The translations under genes were made by a program, and so were the position numbers. Positions 1-8,949 of a DNA stretch of 64,000 nt are shown piece after piece. The DNA is from Hymenopus coronatus. Taxonomy: Eukaryota; Arthropoda; Insecta; Mantodea; Hymenopodidae. Below the pieces are notes generated by a model. It had not been told where the DNA came from and made no database searches. It was given only the letters and a program-made list of their open reading frames with translations. Position 1 is the stretch's first letter. The number at the start of each line of letters is the position of its first letter. The stretch covers positions 404,773,632 to 404,837,631 of the forward strand of contig CM060900.1 in assembly GCA_030762935.1 (NCBI GenBank), written 5' to 3'.

Positions 1-1140
1 ATGTTAGTTTTCTGTCTCCACAACAAGAAAGAACCATATATGTGATAAAATTTATTTGGATTGTTCACACATTTCCTCCTAGAAGAGGTAGAAGCCATTG
101 TGAACAGTGTACCATCGTACAACACTTACTAAAAATACAAAATAACAATGAACATTTTGCAGAAACCGCAATACCGATCACCTCAAGTTATAGAAAGCAA
201 CTCAAGTTCTGAAATTTTGAGACAAATAAGCCCCTAAAGAGTATTGTCAGTGGCTGTTTATCATGCAACAGTTGACAGTTATTGCCTGCACAAGGTCATG
301 CATTGATAAATAAACCCCAGCCACTCGGCACTTAAGCTGTCTTTCATCAGTCATCAGCTCATTGCATAAGAAGATAAGGGATAGAGAATAGGAAAGCACA
401 CAAAGGGTTGTTTGGCCTGAAGATGCGTAATATGTTACTTTATTATGCATCCTTTGTTGCAAAAATATATTTGTAATTGCAATTATAAATAGTGTCCAAT
501 ATATAAAATATATATAAAAATTGGAAGAGTTATGTGAAAAATGTTATTATTTTCGTAATCAGCATGTTTGCTTCCAAATAAGTAGCCTATTTTTCATCAA
601 AATTGGGAAAGTGTTACAGGACAGTGTTATTTGTGTATTCATCCAGCTTATTGTGACAAATGAGAAGTGTCAGTTTCTGCTAAACTCACTTTGTTACCAC
701 CAAGCATGCGATGTGATATAGCATGTTACACTCTTAACACTAATGTCACACACTTGGTACACAAAACAACTGAGTCAAAACTCACAATTGACTGCACTAT
801 GCAGTGTTAACTCCACACTTAAACGCTACATCTACTTCGCTGCTTTAATGTTTGTGACTCAGCAGATTGACTTTTCAGAATGCCGGCCAGTACTTGTCAG
901 TCCCTTATATGAATCGGCTGAAGGTCCAATCATCAAAATGATGGAAAATCACAAAATTCAAAAGGTTCCAGAGATGGACTATTCTCAAAATTCTAATTAC
1001 AAAACTACAGGATTGCTATACTCGAACTGGAGGGAAGTAACACAAAGGCCTTTATTTGTCCAGCTATTGTGTCAATTTTTGCTATTGTCTCCTCGCAGCT
1101 GGTTATCCTGACTAGCATCATCTTAGCAGAGTAACCAATC
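1..1140. other. No recognised gene (left edge)
   Basis: AT-rich sequence with no motif I recognise. An open frame of 122 codons lies on the plus strand at 743-1111, but it shows no family motif and no convincing pair of splice sites, so I do not call it a gene. Confidence 0.4.
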
Positions 1141-1195
1141 TAAGTGCACCACCAGCATTTTCCCTTAGGGCAGCCTCTGGATGGATTAGACCCCA

Positions 1196-1492
1196 TCATG
1201 AATCCTTCCCACCATATGTATGGTACCGGCCATGATTGTTGAAGCCTAGATCTGCGCCCCCCTTTGTCCAGGAACAGTGACACAACCACACCTGATCTCC
1301 CTGCTGGAAATCCTCGCTGATGGCTTGTCCATCATAGGTCTCCACTGGGTGGCTCACTCTGGATATGTGCCTCATCCCATACAAATTGTGAAGAGAGTCC
1401 ATGGGGTCCTCTGAATACTGATCTATCAGACATGCCCTAACAGACACCATGCCTCTTGCAGGCACAATTATACCCTCCTCAAGGGTCACCAT
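1196..1492 (-). pseudogene. Ty3/gypsy integrase C-terminal fragment
   Basis: An open frame of 98 codons on the minus strand resembles the tail of a gypsy-type integrase. Near its end is the stretch FQQGDQVWL, which matches the conserved F-x-G-D-x-V-W-L motif that opens the small C-terminal domain downstream of the catalytic core. The family then has a lysine/glycine-rich segment, and a degraded TKG version is visible. The catalytic core, reverse transcriptase and gag are absent on both sides, so this is an isolated fragment cut at about 1500. The 7.9-8.1 kb integrase end shows a similar 'NNH' segment, so both pieces may derive from one lineage. The frame carries no nonsense codon but is far too short to function. 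Confidence 0.5.
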
Positions 1493-1898
1493 ATGGACTC
1501 CTCCACTGTCTCACAGTGGCCTTGCACCTGTTCCTTAACAGAACTGAAAAAATGATAGTTGGAGGGTGCTAAATTGGGACTGTAGATAGACAGACAGACA
1601 GACAGATAGATTTATTATCAGCCTGAAGAAATACAGATTCTATGGCATCGTCAAAATATAATGAAATTTTGTTACATTTGAGTTTAAATATATACAGAAA
1701 TTGTAAAAAGAATAATTCAAAATTAAAAAGAATAATCCAAAATAGTTTTCTGCCAGCGCCAGGCTCCTTCCTACTGCTGCAGAATGGGACCTGTAATGAC
1801 AAAGAAAAAGCGGCAGTATCTGCACAAGAGAAATATGGTTGTAAAGATGATAAATAATAATGATTTATAGTTATTTAATTTGCATTCTGTGGAACAAG

Positions 1899-3011
1899 TT
1901 AGAGTTTCTGATTGAAATATTCATTAATAGTGAGTGGTAAATGACTTTTGAGATGGTTCTTAACAGTTGTTCTAAATTTTTTGTGATTAAGCTCTTTAAC
2001 ACTGTATGGAAGATGGTTGTATAAATTTATAACCTGATGTGATATAGACTTAAGACACCTGGTGAGACTATGTGTGTTGAGATGTATATTACCACAAGCT
2101 CTTGTATTGTGGTCGTGTAGGACTGAGTTTCTTTTGAAGAGATCCAAATTTTGATGTATAAAAGAGACCGACTCTAAGATATATATACAAGGTAAGGGTA
2201 ATATAGATAATTCTTTGAATACTATCTTACTATCTGATTGAATTGGTACCTGTTTTATGATTTTTACTAATCTTTTTTGAAGCTTAAGTATCTGCAAACT
2301 TTTTGAGGATGCCCCCCATGCTATTATTCCATATGTTAGCAGTGAATGGACATATCCATAGTATGCTGACTTTAAGCCCTCCAAGGGCAATACTTTTGAG
2401 AGGACTCTAAATGCATAGCATAGACAGCTGAGTTTCCTGCTTAGATGATGTATGTGTGTTTCCCATGTCAGGTTTGCTTCTACCCATATGCCCAAGAATT
2501 TTGTGGATTCTACTTCGGTGATTTGTACACCATTGAAAGAAACTTGCATTGGGTCTTGTTCATAATTATGGAACTGTATATACACAGTTTTTTCGATGTT
2601 AAGTTTGAGCTTATTGGTCAATAGCCAGTTTTCTATTTGTTTTAACACCTTGCTGGTTTTATCCTGCAACTTCTTTTTGGCAGGGTCACTAATTGTAATA
2701 CTCGTGTCATCTGCAAATAAAATACTTTTTGCTTGAGTAATATTGGGAGGGAGATCGTTTATGTGTAAAAGAAAGAGTAGTGGACCTAATACTGAGCCTT
2801 GTGAGACTCCATGCTTTATAATAACATCATTTGATATAGCTGAAAGTACTTCAACGGACTGACATCTGTTACTTAAATATGAACTAAACCATTCTTCAGC
2901 TAATCCCCTCACTCCACATTTGTTAAGTTTGTGAATCAATATTTTATGGTTAACCATGTCAAAAGCTTTGCTAAGATCTAGAAAGAGCCCAACAGTCTTT
3001 TTTTTTGTCAT
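1899..3011 (-). pseudogene. LINE reverse transcriptase, C-terminal half
   Basis: This frame of 370 codons carries the palm of a LINE reverse transcriptase. LFLDLSKAFD near the start is motif A with its catalytic aspartates. HGVSQGSVLGPLLF is motif B, and ILFADDTS is the F-x-D-D catalytic box (motif C). A thumb and a connecting region follow to the stop at 1899. The enzyme would copy the element RNA at a nicked chromosomal target. The catalytic residues in this half are intact and it has no internal stop, but its N-terminal half is in another frame, with which it overlaps at 2971-3011. Motif B and the 'FADD' context favour the CR1/Jockey group; the exact clade is not certain. Confidence 0.85.
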
Positions 3012-3984
3012 CCTGAGCTTTGAATATTGATTCTAAGAATGAAAATATAACATTGGTAATGTTTTTACCTTTACGAAATCCAAACTGAAACTTACTTAAA
3101 ATGCTGCATGCCTCTAGGAAAGACATTAACCTGTTGTACATTACTCTTTCAAGTATTTTTGCAAATACTGATAGAGATATTGGGCGATAATTTTGTACAC
3201 AGTCTTTTTTACCCTTTTTAAAAATTGGGCGAACCTTTGCTGTTTTTAGAAATTCTGGAAATATCCCCATAGCCAATGATGAATTTGCAATATCCACCAA
3301 GGGAGTTAGTAGGTGGAATGCTGTTTGTTTTACAATATTATCTGGGATGTCATCATTTCCACTCGAGTGCTTGTTTTTTAAGCCTTTAGTTATTGTGATC
3401 ATTTCCTCTGGTGTTACTGGAGTTAGAAATATAGTTTGGCTGTTTGTCATTAGTGGAAGTAATGGAGGATAAGTATTTGTTGCTGTTTGAAAGCCCTCAG
3501 TGACCTGACTAAAGTATTCATTAAAGATCTCAGCTATTTCTTTGGGATTTTCAATGTTTTCCCCATTTTTGTTTAGTATGATTTTTTCCTTAGCATTTGT
3601 CTTATTTTTTCCAGTTTCATCTTTTACTATCTTCCATATAGCTTTTGCTTTGTTTTTAGCATTTGCAATATACCCCTCATTTGATTTCAACTTTGCTATG
3701 TGTATGACCTGGTTTAGGATCTTGCAGTAAGCTTTATAGTATTTTCGGAGTTGCTCATCATTATTCATTTTACACAGGCTGTATAACTGCCTCTTTCTTT
3801 TGCAAGAAATTATTATACCTTTTGTGAGCCATTTTGGTTCTTTCCAGTTTTGATTATTTGAAATGATCTTTTTGAGTGGGAATGCTACATTAAAATAGTG
3901 CTTGATAGTAGTTAGAAAAACTGATATTTTGTCATTTGTATCAGTTTTGGTAATTACATCTGTCCAGGTTTCTTTTTCTAGCAA
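2971..3984 (-). pseudogene. LINE reverse transcriptase, N-terminal half
   Basis: A frame of 337 codons holds the linker after the endonuclease and the fingers of the reverse transcriptase. Recognisable pieces are VRPIFKKGKK, then NYRPISL (motif 1 region), and FGFRKGKN (motif 2a region). It breaks after 'DDKKKD', exactly where the next frame begins with KKKTVGLFLDLSKAFD, so one frameshift in an A/T-rich run near 2990-3011 splits an otherwise continuous polymerase. The plus-strand frame at 3542-3730 is only its antisense shadow. It is part of the LINE at 1584-4750. Confidence 0.85.
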
Positions 3985-4046
3985 ATATTCAAAGTAATGT
4001 ATGTTGTCTTCACTGAAAGATCTTTTATAGCTAATTGATTTAGCAT

Positions 4047-4439
4047 TTAAGGTATATTTCCATTTATTTGCATATGTAGGGACACAGCATTGTGATCGGA
4101 AATTCCTAAGTTTGCATTTTCTACTATGAATGGGGGAGAGTTACGATTAATTATAATTTGATCCAAACAAGTTTGAGAACTGGAGGTTATACGCGTTGGA
4201 GTATTCGTAGTCGCCATTAGATTGTACGAAAGAAGTAGCGATCTAAATTCACTTACGCTGCTTTCAGTGGATAGAAAGTTTATATTGAGGTCCCCACACA
4301 AAATCAGCTGCCTATTTTTGCTCCCTAGATCATTTAACAAAATTTCAAAATTTTCAAAAAAGGTTTTTATGCAACCACTAGGGGATCTGTAGATGCAATT
4401 TAAAATTTGGGTCAAATATGTCAGTAACTGCATGTTCAA
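4047..4439 (-). pseudogene. LINE APE endonuclease, C-terminal part
   Basis: This 130-codon frame is the C-terminal half of the apurinic-type endonuclease that nicks target DNA before reverse transcription. It shows CGDLNINF, the family's G-D-x-N metal and active-site motif. It then has TRITSSSQTCLDQI, the usual T-R-(x)n-S-x-x-D-x-I block, and LGISDHNAVSL, the S-D-H catalytic motif. All three active-site motifs are preserved, although the domain is broken into two frames near 4400. It belongs to the LINE at 1584-4750. Confidence 0.8.
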
Positions 4440-4750
4440 AGATCTTTTCTATATTTAGGTAGTACGTTTCTTTATTTTCTTTACATTTCAATTGGTCTGT
4501 TGCATAGATTGCTACACCACCATTTCTGAGAGCTGATCTACGGAAAGAACCCAGAAGTTTATAGTTAATAATGTGATTGGATGTTATTTCATCTGGTTTG
4601 AGCCAATGTTCTGTACAGCAAAATTTATCTATATCATGCATTTTATCATTTAATACTACATCTATTTCATGCTTTTTATTTCTAAGGCATTGTAGGAACG
4701 ATTTGGAAGTTTTTTCCATCCAAATGTCCCCTACTCCACAGTGACACGAA
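4378..4750 (-). pseudogene. LINE APE endonuclease, N-terminal part
   Basis: The upstream piece of the same endonuclease. It contains QCLRNKKHEID, a version of the 'N-x-R-S/C-L-x-x-K-x-x-E-I' helix, then CCTEHWLKPDEI, where 'L-T-E-T/H-W-L' is the metal-binding glutamate motif, and GGVAIYA. The open frame runs on to 4863, but the stretch beyond about 4750 has no LINE similarity and leads into a mariner remnant. The first residues of the domain (N-x-x-G/S-x-x) are missing, so the copy is 5'-truncated, as is common for LINEs. Confidence 0.7.
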
Positions 4751-4789
4751 TAATGTGAGAGGATGTGCAGTATTCTATTGCAGGATGAT

Positions 4790-5165
4790 CTTTCAAGGGG
4801 TTTATTGTGCAATGCATGATAGAGCTTCAAAATTGTCTGGTTATAGCACCTGTACTCTGGCATTTTGTTCCAGACTCTTGATGATGGAACCAGCTTTCAC
4901 CACCTGTAACAATAAATTTTCAGAAATCATCACCTTTATTTTGAAATCTTTGAATAAGGTTTTTGGTGATGGTCCTTCATTAAAGTTTGTGCTCTTCAGT
5001 CAATAAATGTGGGACCCAATAAGCAAAACTTTTTCTATAACGTAAGCCTCTAATACTGCTGGTACTAAGTACATTAAAATCTCAGGTAAACTTTAGCGGC
5101 TCATTTTTTCTCTTTAACAAGAAATTCGATGACAGTACACTGATGAAACAAAACATTTATGTCCA
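4790..5165 (-). pseudogene. Mariner transposase remnant
   Basis: Translated on the minus strand in broken frames, this stretch shows scattered pieces of a mariner transposase. An N-terminal 'VIEFLVKEK' helix lies near 5115-5140. Near 4865-4905 is FIVTGGESWFHH, matching the conserved I-V-T-G-D-E-S/T-W-x-H-H box, but with the first catalytic aspartate changed to glycine. Stops and frame changes are frequent. No terminal inverted repeats are visible, because the LINE 5' end cuts one side. It is an old fragment. Confidence 0.55.
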
Positions 5166-5169
5166 CCAT

Positions 5170-6425
5170 TTTGGAATTATTGCCTGCCACATTATAGAAG
5201 CCAATGATGTCACAATAGGCAATTGGTGTAAAGTCTGTAGATTATGAGTCACTTTTGTTACATTGTTGGAGCTTAAATTTTAACAATGGGTTGTTTTTCA
5301 TTATCTCAAGCCACAATTACAATCACATAAATTTAGGAAATAATTCAAAGGTATAGTTGAAGCTATAGTTTATAAGCACCACACATCCTATACAAAATAA
5401 TAAATTTCAACCTACACAATGTCATTTTGAATGAACAGCTATCATACTCTAATAATATGGTTTATTTGTAACTTATGAATTAAAATTACTTGCAGCATTA
5501 CAAGTTGCATAGGTATGACATCCCAAAGTATCTTAAGATTTTGCATCTACATTATGGTGTGTATGAGTCATGGGAGGGAAGTTTAGATAGGTTCTTATGC
5601 GGTATCGTGTGAACACAGTGGTTTTGTTGCAGTGCTTCAGCTCAGTATGCTAAAAAACCATGTTCATGTCTTGGTTGTGGTCTTCAATTTTTTCAAACCT
5701 GATTCAACTTTTCAACCTTTAATCTACATAGTTCTAGTATGTAAGATGATAACCTGAAAAATCTTAAAATCATGAAAACATTGTGGGAATATGCTCTGTG
5801 CATCTAAAAATGGAAGAATTTGCCAATTTTAAATTGAGAAAATGCAAAATTAAGAATTTTATGTATAATGTCTACTTCTTTTTTTAATGTTTTGATGATG
5901 ATGATAATAAGATTTATTCCAGAAAAAATTGTTATAATGTTGACTTATTACTTGGTTATCAATGTGATGCAAGTTTGTACTCGACATCTAGTACTACAAA
6001 GAAAAATAGGAACTTGAAGATATCATAGTGATTGGTTTGATTTTTGGTGCAAGAGGAACAATGCCTTCTTTCATTAAGTTTTTTTATGATTTTAAATTAA
6101 ACATACATTTTATTCACAAATAGCCATTACAAATCTAAAGGCTCAATTTCAATTTTGAGCAAAATCTTCTATATATCATCAGTATATTTGTATTTTTTCA
6201 TGCATAATCATGCCGTTTCTCAGGTTTTCTTTTCTAATGTATTTGTATTCATTTATTTGTAATATTTTAACTGTTAAAGTAGCTCTACTAAATAAAAACA
6301 GATTAATGTGCATGTGTGCATGCATGCATGCACATATGTTAACCTAGTGCTCAATTTTCTCATTGGTGGATATTTTGCAAATGTAACAGTGTTACCATAT
6401 TTAGTGAAGTTTCATAATATTTTTA
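5170..6425. other. AT-rich spacer, nothing recognised
   Basis: No coding similarity, repeat copy or regulatory motif is visible. A short run of alternating TGCATG units lies at 6310-6335. Bases 5889-5911 hold a small GATGATGATGATAAT run, which could be the tail of an unrecognised LINE. Confidence 0.4.
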
Positions 6426-6429
6426 TGTT

Positions 6430-7362
6430 TTTATTTATTTACTTATACTAAGCTATGTACAAGTGCATATGACTGGTGCTCAGCTCTGTCTCTTTACCAG
6501 TCATACTCGTGCTTTACAAAATTCCTTAATTCTAGTTTGTCTCATTTGCAATTCACTCTTTAACTCTATTTAATGTCTATATCCATTTGTTTTTCACTTT
6601 ATTAAAGTATTGTTGTACCTTCTTACAATCTTTATGGAACAGTTCAGTTATAGTCACATTTCTCTCTAACCTAAACCATTTCTTATTAATGTACTCTCCA
6701 AATTTCAGTTCTTTTGCACTTAAATGTTGTGTGTTCCAGATCTTCATTTCTACCATATATAAGACTTTGATTTTGCGAGATACCCATCCTTAGACCTATT
6801 ATTCTCTATACTCCTGTTAGCGCCAATATAATGCTTTCTTGCTCCTCTTTGTTTGTCATGTCTATGTATTTTTCCCTTACAATGAACCTTTCATCTGTAT
6901 ATAGGATAAAGATCTCTTTTCAGCAACCTCACTAAATATTTTTAGTATTTCTGTAACCTTAAATCTCCTCACTGATTTGCAGAAATTTTTTACATTGTTT
7001 TCTGTTCTCCTACATATCTCTCCTAAACCATTACTTTTTAAATAACGTCTAAGACAATTTACTCACCCATTGTTCTTTAAGCTTTATTCTTCATATGCTA
7101 AACACTGTTTTAACAAACTTCTTTCTTGTAAGTTCAGATTATATACCAAAATTTCCATTATCTTTCCTTTACTTGCCACTGTGTCCAACTCTTAGTTGTG
7201 CTACTTGCCTAACAGTTACATTTGGTAACCCAAGTATTTCTCCACAGAATATGCTGTGCACCTCATGCATGACTCCCTATCCTCCTAATCCCCATACTTC
7301 TGCCCCGTAAAACATTTTTGCCTCAACCACCATATTATATACCTTTCCTAACCATTTAATAT
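6430..7362 (-). mobile_element. LINE family A copy 1, 3' part (split copy)
   Basis: The 3' portion of a non-LTR retrotransposon on the minus strand, closely matching the copy at 47.3-49.1 kb. The element strand ends in a TAAATAAATAAA-type tail at 6430-6441. Upstream are the 3' UTR, the C-terminal domain and, next to the breakpoint, the coded stretch KVYNMVVEAKMFYGAEVWG (7277-7340), the connection region after the palm. The match to family A stops at 7362 and resumes at 14032, where a 6.67 kb insertion splits this copy. Many stops make it inactive. Confidence 0.85.
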
Positions 7363-7363
7363 T

Positions 7364-8096
7364 GTGACTGTGCTTTGGCCAGTAATCGCCAATGTCATGT
7401 GTGCAGCAACTTGCAGCCCACAGACCAGGAACCAGCATCACATGCAGCAGTATAACGTAGCAGCACCCCTTGAACTCATATCCATTAACGTAGCTGGGCC
7501 ATTCAATAAGTGCTTGTTGGTTGCCTTGGATTACTTCACCAAGTGGCCAGAAGTATACACTATTCCAAACCAGGAGGCCAAGACCATTACAAACTGCCTT
7601 GTAGAAGACCTGTTTTTCATTATAGGGTGCTGTTGGAGGTATGCAGCAAACAGAGCACCAACTTTGAGTCCAGCATGATGAGGGAAACACTAGAGTGCCT
7701 TAGAGTGCACAAGATGCGCACAATACCATTCCAGCCACAGTCTATCAGCATGGTTGAGTGGTACATCAGAACTATAGAAGAACATTTGAGGAAGGTTGTG
7801 GCCAATCACCAGAGAGACTAGGATGTCAGGATGCAATTTTTCCTTCTGGCTTACTTGGGGTATGACAGCCAGCAGTCGACTATGTGTAGCATCTTGTAGA
7901 CCAAGTTCACGACATGCATGGGATGGCCCTTGAACATATTCAAGAAGTGAGCAGCTGGATGAAGACCTGTTATGACAGCTGGCCAACAGCGAAGGTTTTC
8001 AGTAGGGTTATCTGCTGTGGCTATATTACCCTACCTGGACCAAGGGATGCAGCCCCAAGCTTCAACAACCATGTCAAGGACTGTACCTTGCAGTGA
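7364..8096 (+). pseudogene. Ty3/gypsy integrase (degenerate)
   Basis: Plus-strand frames at 7364-7678, 7510-7821 and 7914-8096 together trace a gypsy integrase. First comes the end of the zinc-binding domain (N-V-M-C-A-A). The stretch MQQYNVAAP leads into the catalytic core, where DYFTKWPEV is the expected segment around the second half of the first active-site strand. Further on, VHKMRTIPFQPQSISMVEW corresponds to the T-x-x-(H/Q)-P-Q-S-x-G-x-V-E region with the catalytic glutamate, and then VANHQRD. The C-terminal part near 7914-8096 (EHIQEVSSWMKTCYDS) precedes the lost G-D-x-V-W-L motif. Several frameshifts and stops are present. The enzyme would have inserted the element DNA into the host chromosome; this copy cannot. 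Confidence 0.8.
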
Positions 8097-8109
8097 GGAG
8101 GATTAAGTG

Positions 8110-8620
8110 TCATCTACCCCATCCAGTGGCTGCTCCAAGGCTGTGTGACCCAAATATTAACCTCCTTACAGAAGAGTTGGCACTTCTTTGCATTCAACTT
8201 CAGGTTAACTGCCTTTAGCTTTTGCACTATCCTGGTCACGTTCTCAAGATGGTCTTTGAAGTTGTTGCCTATGACAATGTCATCCAGATAGGCATTGTAA
8301 GTCAACCCTCTCATCACTGATTCTATATGGTGCTGAAAGTGGCTGGCATGTTGCAGAAGTCAAAGGGCATAACCATAAATTCTCAAAGTCCTTGACCTCT
8401 CAAGAATGCATCCTTCTCCTTGTCTCTGGGGTCTAAGGCCATTGCCAGTATCCCAATTTCAAATCCAGAGTCAGAAACCACTGGTAACAAGCAAGTATAA
8501 GGGGAACAGTTCTTTGTGGAGACAGTATTCCCATAGTCCACATAGACATGGAGCTTGCCGTTCGTCTTCTCCACCAGCGCTATTGCACTTTTCAGTAATT
8601 CCCCTTGATCTGATGTCCTC
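8110..8620 (-). pseudogene. Ty3/gypsy reverse transcriptase (inverted relative to integrase)
   Basis: Two minus-strand frames (8383-8574 and 8114-8317) encode a gypsy reverse transcriptase. The upstream one begins with a degenerate V-x-K-x-N/D-G-x-L-R-x-x-V-D-Y-R motif (KTNGKLHVYVDYGN) and ends in an eroded D-x-x-x-G-Y block and K-x-A-F-x-x-G-Q-G-L. The downstream one contains AYLDDIVIG, the Y-x-D-D catalytic box, followed by HLENVTRIVQKLK and LKLNAKKCQLF, typical of the thumb. The two aspartates are intact, but motif A is not clear and frames change between the pieces. Its orientation is opposite to the integrase only about 20 bases to the left, which cannot be original. Confidence 0.82.
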
Positions 8621-8624
8621 TTTT

Positions 8625-8945
8625 CTGTTATTTGTACTAGTATCTATACAAAGAATAAGGATATCATCAGCCCAGGCTATTGTCTTGCCATATTATAAAC
8701 CCATGTTTTCCTTTGTATTTAGTACATTTTTTGTTTTCTTGCTAATACCAGTATACTGCTACCACTACCAACATTACTGCTGCTGGTGCTATTAGTGATA
8801 AATAATTACTATGATAATAGTGTTACATAATTGTACCAATAAAATTAATAAATAATGATGATAATGAGGATTTAAGCTGTATACAATGTTTGAGATCACA
8901 AAGTTAAACTTTCATTTTAACAACCCATAAATTTGTTTCATTTGG
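8625..8945. other. Spacer inside the mosaic insertion
   Basis: AT-rich, with trinucleotide-like stretches (ACTACTACC near 8755 and ATGATGATAATGA near 8855). I see no coding similarity. It may include the lost 5' part of the reverse transcriptase region. Confidence 0.35.
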
Positions 8946-8949
8946 CTTC

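Larger units (their letters stand above)
1584..4750 (-). mobile_element. CR1/Jockey-like LINE, 5'-truncated, broken ORF2
   Basis: This is a non-LTR retrotransposon read on the minus strand. From 5' to 3' it contains part of an APE-type endonuclease, a reverse transcriptase and a short 3' tail. The coding region is spread over several frames (about 4750-4378, 4439-4047, 3984-2971 and 3011-1899). About 290 bases of 3' UTR follow the last stop, and the element ends in a run of CAGA/GATA units at 1584-1610, read as TCTG/TCTATC on the element strand. Short tandem-repeat tails of this kind are usual for CR1-like LINEs. The 5' end stops inside the endonuclease, at a mariner remnant. Frame changes near 2990, 4000 and 4400 make it inactive. 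Confidence 0.85.

Noticed and set aside
743..1111. 122-codon plus-strand open frame
   Set aside because: No family motif, no reliable splice sites and a length that can occur by chance in 64 kb.
3542..3730. Plus-strand frame rich in F and L
   Set aside because: Antisense shadow of the LINE reverse transcriptase.
7834..8363. Frames opposite the gypsy integrase and RT
   Set aside because: They overlap recognisable integrase and RT motifs on the other strand.
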